A DNA stretch of 16,347 bases from Hyphomicrobiales bacterium (GCA_015655535.1 JAATEW010000264.1:1-16347), one strand, 5' to 3'; positions 7,706 to 14,489 are shown, counted from the first letter of the stretch. Notes: a model not told the origin generated them from the letters alone. A program made the numbers and translations.

Positions 7706-8302
7706 CTATTTTCGAAACAGAAGCATCATGTTCAGGAAGGCAGCGGCGCTCGTCCAGGAACCCAGGACCCGTATACCGATCTGCAGCCATTGCGCGGTAA
7801 CGAAGGCGGCAAGGCCGGCCAGATTGAGAAAAAGCAAAAGCACGGCGATCGTGGTTCCGCTGATGCCAGCCAATTGCGCAAGCGGGGTGGTGGCCTCGGG
7901 CTTGGACTCAAAACCGATCATGAGGCCGATCGCGCCGCCTAGCCCGATCGTGGCCCAAGCGGGCAGGCGGTAATTGGCGGCGACAGCGAGACCGGCGGCA
8001 AGACAGAGCGCCGTCAAAATGGTTGGCGCGGCGGCAAGCGTTGCTCCGAGATAGGCTCCTGCGAATCCGGCGCCTAGTCCAAGCGCAAGCGCGGGCAGGC
8101 CATAGCGCAGCGGAAAGGCGCCATGCTGGCCGCAGAGAAGACCGAAGGCGATCAAGGCGAGCGCATGTTGCAAAGTCAGCAGCGGGTGAATGACGCCGGT
8201 ATTGAAATCGCTGAGGCCGAGTGCTTCGAAATGTGCGCTGGCGCGTGTCGTGGCAGACAGGCTGATGATCGCGGCAAGGCCGATCGTTTTGGGAAATCTC
8301 AT
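7706..8302 (-). CDS. HupE/UreJ-family membrane protein (second copy)
   Basis: Membrane protein of 198 residues with a signal-like N-terminus (likely cut ATTRASA, before His24) and about six hydrophobic segments. The motif HPLLTLQHALAL (39-50) is a diverged form of the HPLxGxDH motif of HupE/UreJ nickel transporters: both histidines are kept but the acidic residue is not. The mature protein would begin with histidine, as in the neighbouring HupE. The gene starts 9 bp after the hupE stop, with AAGG at the junction, so the two are probably co-translated. It may work with HupE in nickel uptake for the hydrogenase; this is inferred from family and position. Confidence 0.85.
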   Translation of the reverse strand: MRFPKTIGLAAIISLSATTRASAHFEALGLSDFNTGVIHPLLTLQHALALIAFGLLCGQHGAFPLRYGLPALALGLGAGFAGAYLGATLAAAPTILTALCLAAGLAVAANYRLPAWATIGLGGAIGLMIGFESKPEATTPLAQLAGISGTTIAVLLLFLNLAGLAAFVTAQWLQIGIRVLGSWTSAAAFLNMMLLFRK

Positions 8303-8311
8303 GCCGCCGCC

Positions 8312-8953
8312 TTATAAGACGCCGGTGAGATAGGCGAGCCCAGTGATGGCGATGAGCCCGCCGCCGGTGCGGACCGCGATGCGGCCCGCCTTCCATTTGG
8401 TCAAGGACCCAAAGCCAATGCCGATGAGATGGAGCAAGCCGGTCGCGACCACGAAGCCGAGCGAATAGGCCAAGGGCTCGGCGGCTTCCGGCAATTCCAC
8501 GCCATGCGCATAGCCGTGAAAGATCGCGAACGCGCCGACGAGAAGCGCCGCGATCCATAAAGGCGCTTCGACACCGAGGAGCACCATCAGTCCCAGAACA
8601 AGCCCCGAGACCGCGATGCCTGTCTCGACGAAAGGCAGCGGCAGGCCGAGCATGCCCCAGGCGCCGCCGAAAGCCATGACCATAGGAAACAGGACCGGCA
8701 AAGCCCAGATCGCGGGCGCGCCGAGGAAGGCGCCCCAAAGCCCCACGGCGACCATTGCGATGATGTGATCCGGGCCTGTCAAAGGATGGAGAAAGCCTGC
8801 CATAAGGCCGCCGGCGGCGCCGGTTCCGGCATGCGCCAAGGCTGGGCTTGCCCCGGCGGCGATGAGGCCGAACGCAATCGCTCCCGGGAGAAGCCAAGTC
8901 GGGAGAAGCCAAGTCGAAGGCAGATGCTGCGTCACGCGTTTTTTCCCTTGCAT
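8312..8953 (-). CDS. hupE: HupE/UreJ-family nickel transporter
   Basis: Inner-membrane protein of 213 residues. A signal peptide is likely cut after ASPALA at residue 40, leaving a mature protein that begins with His41. The family motif HPLTGPDHIIAM is at 56-67 and a second histidine cluster FHGYAHGVE at 145-153. HupE proteins are secondary nickel transporters that supply [NiFe]-hydrogenase, and UreJ relatives supply urease. The position beside a hydrogenase regulator and structural genes favours the hydrogenase role. The ATG at 8953 has GAAGGC about 8 nt upstream. The n-region contains a duplicated TWLLP from a 15-bp tandem repeat. The gene is divergent from the sigma-54 activator. Confidence 0.92.
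   Translation of the reverse strand: MQGKKRVTQHLPSTWLLPTWLLPGAIAFGLIAAGASPALAHAGTGAAGGLMAGFLHPLTGPDHIIAMVAVGLWGAFLGAPAIWALPVLFPMVMAFGGAWGMLGLPLPFVETGIAVSGLVLGLMVLLGVEAPLWIAALLVGAFAIFHGYAHGVELPEAAEPLAYSLGFVVATGLLHLIGIGFGSLTKWKAGRIAVRTGGGLIAITGLAYLTGVL
8886..8915. repeat. Perfect 15-bp tandem duplication inside the hupE signal sequence
   Basis: GGGAGAAGCCAAGTC occurs twice head to tail (8886-8900 and 8901-8915). It is in frame and duplicates the pentapeptide TWLLP at residues 14-18 and 19-23 of HupE, lengthening the signal peptide without breaking the gene. It looks like a replication-slippage product. Confidence 0.9.
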
Positions 8954-9104
8954 GTTGCCGTGCCTTCAATCGGGCGGCACCGCCGCGGAGCTTCAAAAAC
9001 CTGCCATAAACCAAGCTAATTGTTAAGCACGCGTATTTAGTGCAAACTAACTTAGCGAAGCTGGGGCAAACCCGGACGAAGTCGATCGGGAGGTGACGGC
9101 GGAC

Positions 9105-10565
9105 ATGAGTGTCGAGTCGAGCATTCTGTTTGTTGGCGATCCGTGTCCTGAGGTCAAAGCCGCGGCGGAGGCTTTGACTCAGGATTGCGACTATCGTGTC
9201 ATCATGGCGTCGCATGATGCCGAGGCGGCCGATGTGCTCAATGATGCGCATGTCGATCTGGTTCTCGCCGATGTCGAAAACCGCGATTGCGATGTCGTCG
9301 CCTTTCTGGCGCGGCTGCGTTTCACCCATCCGGATCTCGTGCGCGTTCTTCTCATCGGCGATGAAGCGGATGCCAAGCTGAACGAAGCGCTGGCGCGCAC
9401 GGCCGCCTATCAATATCTCACCAAGCCCTTGCAGGCCGAACAGACCTGTCTTGTCGTCAAACGCGCTTTGGAAACGCGCGAGCTCGCCCGCCGCCACAGG
9501 CATCTCGTCCGCGAACTCAAGATCGGCGAAGATTCGCAATTCCCGCATATCCGGACGGATGTCCCGTCGAAGGGCGATGCCCGTAATTTCGAACGGCTCG
9601 TCTATGCGAGCGAGGTCATGGCCGAAGTCTGCGGCCTTGCCCGCGAGGTGGCGCGCACCGATCTGCCCGTTCTCAGCGAAGGCGAGACGGGCACCGGCAA
9701 GGAACTGCTCGCCCGCGCTTTGCATTTCCATTCGCGCCGCTCGTCGAGCCCGCTGATGATGCAAAACTGTGGCGGCATGCGTGACGAGCTTCTGCATTCG
9801 GAGCTCTTCGGCCATAGACGCGGCTCCTTCACAGGTGCGGTCAGCGATCGGCTGGGGCTGTTTCGCGCCGCCGATGGCGGCACCGTCTTTCTCGACGAGA
9901 TTTCCGAAGTCTCGCCCTCGTTTCAGGTGAGCCTCCTGCGGTTCTTGCAGGAGGGCGAGGTGAAACCGCTCGGCTCAGACCAGACGATGCATGCCAATGT
10001 GCGGATCATCGCCGCCTCCAACAAACCGCTGAAGCAATTGGTCAAGGCCGGACAGTTCCGGGAAGATCTTTATTTCCGGCTGAAAGGTTTCGAGCTCGAA
10101 GTGCCGCCTTTGCGCGCCCGGCCAGACGACATCCCGGTCCTGACCGAATTCTTCGTGCGCAAGCACGGCGGCCTCATGAGCAATCGCGTGATCGGCGTCA
10201 CGAATGATGTGCTGAATGTTTTGAAGGCCTATCACTTCCCGGGCAATGTGCGCGAACTTGAAAACGAAGTGCGGCGCATGGTGGCTTTGGCCAAGGACGG
10301 CGAATATCTGACGCGCCGGCATCTGTCGCCCGCGCTGGCGAAACTGCGCGTCTCGGCCGCCGGCGACAGCCTCGGCTTCAAGGCCGAAGGCAAGACCTTG
10401 AAGGAAATGGTCGAGTCGCTCGAAGGCCAGCTCGTCCACCGCGTTCTCGAAAAGAACCGCTGGAACCAGAGCAAAGCGGCGCGGGAATTGGGTCTTTCGC
10501 GCGTGGGCCTCGCCAATAAGATCAAGCGCTATGCTTTGGCGGAGGGGAAGCCCGGCTTCAACTGA
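9105..10565 (+). CDS. hoxA: Sigma-54-dependent response regulator, HoxA/HupR-like
   Basis: NtrC-class activator of 486 residues. A receiver domain spans about 5-120, with D56 as the phospho-acceptor position and K107 in YLTKPLQ. The AAA+ domain follows (about 165-395), with Walker A GETGTGKE at 193-200, the sigma-54-contact loop GSFTGA at 240-245 (usually GAFTGA) and Walker B VFLDE at 261-265. A Fis-type helix-turn-helix, WNQSKAARELGLSRVGLANK, lies at 453-472. Receiver plus this HTH beside hydrogenase genes fits HoxA/HupR, which activate hydrogenase promoters in the unphosphorylated form. The receiver lacks one usual acidic-pocket residue (V-G-D at 10-12) and the switch Thr/Ser (LLIGD). I preferred the ATG at 9105; a GTG at 9093 overlaps the GGGAGG ribosome site. 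Its likely target is the promoter at 11108. No partner kinase or H2 sensor is in the window. Confidence 0.9.
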   Translation: MSVESSILFVGDPCPEVKAAAEALTQDCDYRVIMASHDAEAADVLNDAHVDLVLADVENRDCDVVAFLARLRFTHPDLVRVLLIGDEADAKLNEALARTAAYQYLTKPLQAEQTCLVVKRALETRELARRHRHLVRELKIGEDSQFPHIRTDVPSKGDARNFERLVYASEVMAEVCGLAREVARTDLPVLSEGETGTGKELLARALHFHSRRSSSPLMMQNCGGMRDELLHSELFGHRRGSFTGAVSDRLGLFRAADGGTVFLDEISEVSPSFQVSLLRFLQEGEVKPLGSDQTMHANVRIIAASNKPLKQLVKAGQFREDLYFRLKGFELEVPPLRARPDDIPVLTEFFVRKHGGLMSNRVIGVTNDVLNVLKAYHFPGNVRELENEVRRMVALAKDGEYLTRRHLSPALAKLRVSAAGDSLGFKAEGKTLKEMVESLEGQLVHRVLEKNRWNQSKAARELGLSRVGLANKIKRYALAEGKPGFN

Positions 10566-10708
10566 CAAGAGTGGCGAAGTTTCGATTTAAAACAAGTCTA
10601 GTTTGTTTTCGAAATGCAAAGATGGTTTGCAAAGTCGCGCGGCAAGAGCCATGCTTGTAGGGACGGGTTTCGTGGATGAAACTTCGATCTCAGCAAGTGG
10701 AAGAAGGC

Positions 10709-10945
10709 ATGACACCGGCAGACGAAGAGCGCACACCCGCCGTCGTGGTCCGCTTCCCGCAGTCGCGCACGGCGCCGGCAGGCAGCGCGGGCGGTTACAA
10801 GGAACTTGGCATTGGCGCCATGGCCCGGCATCTCAATATGCGCAAAAGCCAGATGACCGGCCATTGGTGCAGCCGCTGCAACGGCATGTGGTTTGGCTAT
10901 GCGCTTGAAGTCGAATGCCCGCAATGCGGCAATAGGCATGGGTGA
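10709..10945 (+). CDS. Small zinc-ribbon protein between activator and hydrogenase genes
   Basis: Protein of 78 residues with C54-x2-C57-x12-C70-x2-C73 at its C-terminus (HWCSRCNG ... ECPQCGN), a zinc-ribbon spacing like the metal-binding knuckle of HypA. The N-terminal half is polar with a short conserved-looking VVRFPQSR stretch. It lacks the rest of HypA, including the N-terminal Met-His nickel site, so it is not HypA itself. The start at 10709 has GGAAG 5 nt upstream; an in-frame ATG at 10676 would add 11 residues but has only a distant ribosome site. A role in maturation or regulation of the hydrogenase is suggested by position only. Confidence 0.75.
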   Translation: MTPADEERTPAVVVRFPQSRTAPAGSAGGYKELGIGAMARHLNMRKSQMTGHWCSRCNGMWFGYALEVECPQCGNRHG

Positions 10946-11001
10946 AACTTCGTTTTGAAAGCGATGACTTTTCGATGATCGATGTGAAACTTGCTTTGCA
11001 G
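10942..11001 (+). promoter_or_regulatory. Candidate upstream activator sites for the hydrogenase promoter
   Basis: Two similar direct repeats, GTGAAACTTCGTTTTG (starting 10943) and GTGAAACTTGCTTTG (starting 10985), lie about 42 bp apart. The second runs into TTG-CTTTG-CAG (10991-11001), one base away from the TTG-N5-CAA palindrome known for HupR. This is about 138 bp upstream of the expected transcription start, a normal distance for an activator of sigma-54 promoters. More GAAACTTCG-like copies occur at 10575-10584 (reverse) and 10678-10686. The match is weak and the assignment is inference. Confidence 0.35.
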
Positions 11002-11065
11002 GTGCATACTAAGTTTCTTTACATTTGGTCTAATTCAAAGCTAGGCCAACTGCGGGTAAAAACTC

Positions 11066-11078
11066 CAATTCATTGATT
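11066..11078 (-). promoter_or_regulatory. Candidate IHF-binding site
   Basis: On the minus strand AATCAATGAATTG fits the IHF consensus WATCAANNNNTTR at every specified position. It is centred about 62 bp upstream of the predicted start, between the candidate activator sites and the sigma-54 promoter. That is where IHF bends DNA in hydrogenase promoters such as those of Rhodobacter and Rhizobium. Surrounding AT-rich sequence supports it. Confidence 0.6.
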
Positions 11079-11107
11079 TCTTGGATTTTTTATTCTCATG
11101 TCCCTCA

Positions 11108-11122
11108 TGGCACGAGCATTGC
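11108..11122 (+). promoter_or_regulatory. Sigma-54 (-24/-12) promoter of the hydrogenase operon
   Basis: TGGCACGAGCATTGC matches TGGCAC-N5-TTGC at every defined base, with the invariant GG (11109-11110) and GC (11121-11122) exactly 10 bp apart. Transcription would start near 11134, giving a leader of about 43 nt before the small-subunit ATG. An NtrC-class activator gene lies just upstream, which makes the assignment coherent. It also shows that an in-frame extension of the small-subunit reading frame back to 11081 is not coding. Confidence 0.85.
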
Positions 11123-11176
11123 GCTCTTCTTCCCGACGAAACCTCGCGATCCGACGAGGCTCGATGGGAGAAGCGA

Positions 11177-12139
11177 ATGGCCAATCTTCTGTGGCTGCAA
11201 GGCGGTGCCTGCTCCGGCAATACGATGTCTTTCTTGAATGCCGAGGAACCGAGTGCTTGCGACTTGGTGACGGATTTCGGCATCAATGTTTTGTGGCATC
11301 CCTCTCTCGGCCTCGAACTCGGCGATAACGTCAAGCAGCTCCTGCAGGACTGCATCAGCGGCAAGATCCCGCTCGACATTTTCGTCTTCGAAGGCACGGT
11401 CGTGAATGCGCCGAACGGTACCGGCAATTGGAACCGCTTCTGCGGCCGGCCCATGAAGGATTGGGTCAAGGAATTGTCGGATGCGGCGGCTTTCGTCGTC
11501 GCGATCGGCGATTGCGCGACCTGGGGCGGCATTCCGGCCATGGCGCCGAACCCCAGCGAATCCGTCGGCATGCAATTCCTGAAGCGCGAGAAGGGCGGCT
11601 CGCTCGGCACCGGCTTCACCTCTAAAGCAGGATTGCCTGTCATCAATATTCCGGGCTGCCCGGCGCATCCCGATTGGGTCACGCAGATTCTCGTGGCAGT
11701 TGCCTCCGGCCGCGCCGGCGATCTGACGCTCGACGAATTCCACCGGCCGAAGACCTTCTTCTCGAGCTTCACGCAGACGGGCTGCACCCGCAACATGCAC
11801 TTCGCTTATAAGGTCTCGGCGACCGAGTTCGGCCAGCGCAAAGGCTGTCTCTTCTACGATCTCGGCTGCCGCGGACCGATGACGCACAGCCCCTGCAATC
11901 GCGTGCTATGGAACAGGCAGTCGTCCAAGACCCGCTCCGGCATGCCCTGCATGGGCTGCACCGAGCCGGAATTCCCCTTCTACGATCTCGATCCCGGCAC
12001 GGTCTTCAAGACGCAGACGGTCATGGGCGTGCCGAAGGATATGCCGACGGGCGTCGACAAGGCCGGCTACATCAAGCTGACGGGAGCGGCCAAGGCCGCC
12101 GCGCCCGCTTGGGCCGAGCAAGATATTTTCGTGGTCTGA
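11177..12139 (+). CDS. hhyS: [NiFe]-hydrogenase small subunit, group 1h type
   Basis: Electron-transfer subunit of an uptake hydrogenase, 320 residues, with iron-sulfur clusters carrying electrons from the NiFe site. The start MANLLWLQGGACSGNT has no Tat signal peptide, and there is no C-terminal membrane helix; both fit the actinobacterial-type/group 1h (Ralstonia AH-like) class that oxidises H2 down to atmospheric levels. Cysteines visible for clusters are C12, C113, C161, C203, C224, C231, C240, C258 and C261. At the proximal cluster the canonical CxxC is CSGN, so the second Cys is missing; in the AH structure this cluster has three Cys and one Asp. At the distal cluster the usual H-x2-C is Q200-x2-C203. 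The ATG at 11177 has GGGAG 6 nt upstream and follows the sigma-54 promoter. Large subunit follows after 51 bp. Confidence 0.96.
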   Translation: MANLLWLQGGACSGNTMSFLNAEEPSACDLVTDFGINVLWHPSLGLELGDNVKQLLQDCISGKIPLDIFVFEGTVVNAPNGTGNWNRFCGRPMKDWVKELSDAAAFVVAIGDCATWGGIPAMAPNPSESVGMQFLKREKGGSLGTGFTSKAGLPVINIPGCPAHPDWVTQILVAVASGRAGDLTLDEFHRPKTFFSSFTQTGCTRNMHFAYKVSATEFGQRKGCLFYDLGCRGPMTHSPCNRVLWNRQSSKTRSGMPCMGCTEPEFPFYDLDPGTVFKTQTVMGVPKDMPTGVDKAGYIKLTGAAKAAAPAWAEQDIFVV

Positions 12140-12190
12140 TCCAATCCGTTTCGGCGCATTGCCGCTCTCGCATTTGAAGGAGTAAGCATC

Positions 12191-13795
12191 ATGGCTGAAG
12201 CAGCCGTTCAGACGCTCGATATTTCGCCCGTAGGCCGCGTCGAAGGCGACCTCGACGTTCGCGTCGACATCCAGAATGGAGTCGTCGTCAATGCCTGGAC
12301 TCAGGCCGAATTGTTTCGCGGCTTCGAGATCATCTTGCGCGACAAGGACCCCCAAGCGGGTCTTGTCGTCACCCCCCGCGCCTGCGGCATCTGCGGCGCC
12401 TCGCACCTGACCTGCGCTGCCTGGGCGCTCGATACCGCCTGGGGCACGACGGTCCCGCGCAATGCGATCCTCGCCCGCAATCTCGGGCAATTGACGGAGT
12501 CGATCCAGAGCCTGCCGCGCCATCACTACGGCCTGTTCATGATCGACTATACGAACAAGGCCTATTCCGGCAGCAAGTTCTACGAAGAGGCGGTAAAGCG
12601 CTGGGCGCCCTTCACCGGCACGAATTACGAGCTTGGCGTGACGGTCTCCGGCCGCCCGGTCGAGATTTATGCGCTGCTCGGCGGGCAATGGCCGCATTCG
12701 AGCTACATGGTCCCTGGCGGCGTCATGTGCGCGCCGACTTTGACGGACGTCACACGCGCTTGGTCGATCCTCGAACATTTCCGCCGCAACTGGCTGGAAC
12801 CCGTCTGGCTCGGCTGCTCGCTCGAACGCTACGAGCAGATCAAGAGCTATGACGACTTCCTGGCTTGGCTCGACGAGCGCCCCGAACATGCCAATTCCGA
12901 TCTCGGCCTGTTCTGGCGCATGAGCCTCGACATCGGCCTCGACAAATATGGCAAGGGCCACGGCAAATATGTGACCTGGGGCTATCTCCCGCACGAAGAC
13001 AAGTACAACAAGCCGACCATCGACGGCCGCAACGCCGCTATGATCATGAAGAGCGGCGTCTATGACGGCGCGACCGACACACATAAGCTTATGGAGCAGG
13101 GCTTCACACGCGAGAATACGGTGCATGCCTGGTATGACGAAGGCACTGCTCCGGTGCATCCTTTCGATCGCACGACGAAGCCGATCGCCAAGAACGATCT
13201 CGATCACAACGGCAAATATTCCTGGGCGACCGCGGTCTCCCACGTCGATAACGGCCGTTTGGAGGCTGGCCCTCTCTCGCGCCAGCTTGTGGCCGGCGGC
13301 ACGCATGGCGAAAGCTTCCAATGGCATGATCCTTTGGTGCTCGACATGTATAAGAAGATGGGAGGTGCCAGCGTGGCTTTGCGCCATTTTGCTCGCATGC
13401 ACGAAGGCGCGAAGATCTATCGCGAAATCGAGCGTGTGCTGCGCGAGCTGCGTCTCAACGACGAATGGTACATCAAGCCGACCGAAAAGGACGGTCGCGG
13501 CTGGGGCGCGACGGAAGCCATCCGTGGTGCGCTCTGCCACTGGATCGAAGTGCAGGGCGGTAAGATTAAAAATTATCAGATGATCGCCCCGACAACCTGG
13601 AATGTCGGGCCGCGTGCAGATACCGGCGAGCGCGGGCCGATCGAAGAGGCCTTGATCGGCACCCCGATCAAGGATCCGCACGATCCGGTCGAGGTCGGGC
13701 ATGTGGCGCGGTCCTACGACTCTTGCCTGGTTTGCACCGTGCATGCGCATGATGCGAAAACCGGCGAAGAGCTCGCGCGCTTCCGCACGGCGTAA
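12191..13795 (+). CDS. hhyL: [NiFe]-hydrogenase large subunit, group 1h type
   Basis: Catalytic subunit of 534 residues that holds the Ni-Fe(CN)2CO site and splits H2. The N-terminal L1 motif RACGICGASH carries C65 and C68; the C-terminal L2 motif DSCLVCTVH carries C512 and C515. These four cysteines bind the metals. After H518 there are 16 residues (AHDAKTGEELARFRTA) that a maturation endopeptidase should remove, and such a protease is encoded downstream. RVEGD near residue 16 and the DSCxVCTVH form fit group 1h. AAGGAG lies 8 nt before the ATG. It is co-transcribed with the small subunit. The hyp maturation genes are not in this window. Confidence 0.97.
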   Translation: MAEAAVQTLDISPVGRVEGDLDVRVDIQNGVVVNAWTQAELFRGFEIILRDKDPQAGLVVTPRACGICGASHLTCAAWALDTAWGTTVPRNAILARNLGQLTESIQSLPRHHYGLFMIDYTNKAYSGSKFYEEAVKRWAPFTGTNYELGVTVSGRPVEIYALLGGQWPHSSYMVPGGVMCAPTLTDVTRAWSILEHFRRNWLEPVWLGCSLERYEQIKSYDDFLAWLDERPEHANSDLGLFWRMSLDIGLDKYGKGHGKYVTWGYLPHEDKYNKPTIDGRNAAMIMKSGVYDGATDTHKLMEQGFTRENTVHAWYDEGTAPVHPFDRTTKPIAKNDLDHNGKYSWATAVSHVDNGRLEAGPLSRQLVAGGTHGESFQWHDPLVLDMYKKMGGASVALRHFARMHEGAKIYREIERVLRELRLNDEWYIKPTEKDGRGWGATEAIRGALCHWIEVQGGKIKNYQMIAPTTWNVGPRADTGERGPIEEALIGTPIKDPHDPVEVGHVARSYDSCLVCTVHAHDAKTGEELARFRTA

Positions 13796-13801
13796 GCGTT
13801 T

Positions 13802-13842
13802 CCTGGGAGCACCGACGTTCGCTCCCGGGCTCCTTTGATTTG
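13802..13842 (+). terminator. Hairpin downstream of the hydrogenase large subunit gene
   Basis: CCTGGGAGC (13802-13810) pairs with GCTCCCGGG (13821-13829), nine pairs including one G-T, around a 10-nt loop. It is followed by CTCCTTTGATTTG, only a loose T tract. It could end most transcription after the two structural genes, or act as a stabilising or attenuating hairpin so that the downstream accessory genes are made at lower level. Confidence 0.55.
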
Positions 13843-14047
13843 TGATGCGCCTGGGTTTCGCAGTGCTTTGCACGATCAACGGTATGGATATGAATAATAT
13901 GGGATCTGTCGAAGACTCTCTTTCATGCGGAAATGAAAAAGGATTTTTTTAAAGACATTCTTTTATGCTAGCCCAAACCGGGATAGCGTTCTTTTGCCAG
14001 CCAAGCACAGGTCTCGCTGGCGCAAGCGATTTTATATATGACTTAAT

Positions 14048-14063
14048 GCGGATCGCGATCCGC
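14048..14063. promoter_or_regulatory. 16-bp perfect palindrome upstream of the accessory genes
   Basis: GCGGATCGCGATCCGC reads the same on both strands. It lies 68 bp before the start of the four-cysteine protein gene, in an otherwise AT-leaning non-coding stretch. It could be an operator; no regulator can be named. Confidence 0.4.
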
Positions 14064-14131
14064 CGTAGAATCGTCAATGCTGCTTTACGACGAAGTCATG
14101 CTTCGCCGATTGTTTTTGAAGGGCGGATTCC

Positions 14132-14446
14132 ATGTCGATGTCGGAAACCGATGACGTCCTGAACAAAATCTCCACGCTTCTGGCCAGCGGGTTGGAAACC
14201 AAAACAGAGCCCTTTCCGGAAACAGAAAAAGAATTTGGCGAGATCTTGAAGGAGTTGCGGGCGCTAGATCCGGACGATCTTAAAAGCAAGCTCGTCATCG
14301 GCGGTTTCCTGAACCATCCCTATGGCGAGGAACAATATCGCTGCATGGAATGCATGTATTATCTCGTGCATCGCAAATGGTGCGATTTGCCGGAACTGGC
14401 CGTGCCTGTCGAAGCCGAATGGTGGTGCCGGCTGTGGCGCATCTGA
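14132..14446 (+). CDS. Four-cysteine, HiPIP-like putative iron-sulfur protein of the hydrogenase locus
   Basis: Protein of 104 residues. The first 60 are acidic and helical in character. The last 34 hold all four cysteines as C71-x2-C74-x9-C84-x14-C99. The local context, CMECMYY at the first pair and VEAEWWCRLW at the last, resembles high-potential iron-sulfur proteins (CxxC followed by aromatics; W-C-x-x-W near the end). There is no Tat signal, unlike classical periplasmic HiPIPs, which fits a hydrogenase that also lacks one. The position after the large subunit corresponds to hhyE of mycobacterial group 1h loci, as I recall it, a predicted iron-sulfur protein linking the enzyme to the respiratory chain. 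Electron relay is therefore the best guess; a zinc site is the alternative. AAGGG precedes the ATG by 8 nt. Confidence 0.85.
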   Translation: MSMSETDDVLNKISTLLASGLETKTEPFPETEKEFGEILKELRALDPDDLKSKLVIGGFLNHPYGEEQYRCMECMYYLVHRKWCDLPELAVPVEAEWWCRLWRI

Positions 14447-14489
14447 CGCCTACCTTCATTTGGCGGGCGAGCCTCATCGAGCCTTTATC

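Larger units (their letters stand above)
13796..14131. other. 336-bp non-coding gap between large subunit and accessory genes
   Basis: I see no convincing gene here. It holds a terminator-like hairpin just after the large subunit, an AT-rich stretch with a short TTTCAT/ATGAAA stem followed by a run of seven T (13921-13950), and a 16-bp palindrome at 14048-14063. The end carries AAGGG 8 nt before the next ATG. Base composition is clearly more AT-rich in 13880-13970 than in the flanking genes. It may hold a separate promoter for the accessory genes. Confidence 0.6.

Noticed and set aside
8985..9010. TGGCAG followed by GTTTTTGAAGC on the minus strand upstream of hupE, resembling a sigma-54 promoter
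   Set aside because: The distance between the GG and the next GC is 12, not 10, and the -12 part does not match TTGC.
7908..9815. Very long minus-strand open frame of 635 codons across hupE and the activator
   Set aside because: It is antisense to two well-supported genes, is Arg-rich low-complexity sequence, and has no recognisable domain; it is a by-product of high GC codon use.
11081..11176. In-frame N-terminal extension of the hydrogenase small subunit that might have been a signal peptide
   Set aside because: It overlaps the sigma-54 promoter, lacks a twin-arginine motif, and homologues begin at MANxLWLQGG with a good ribosome site at 11177.
11906..13879. Long minus-strand open frame of 657 codons opposite the hydrogenase large subunit
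   Set aside because: It mirrors the codon pattern of the large subunit gene and has no family features, so it is a shadow frame.
13965..14162. Possible 65-codon gene in the gap before the four-cysteine protein
   Set aside because: No ribosome site, no recognisable features, and it overlaps the start of the next gene in another frame.
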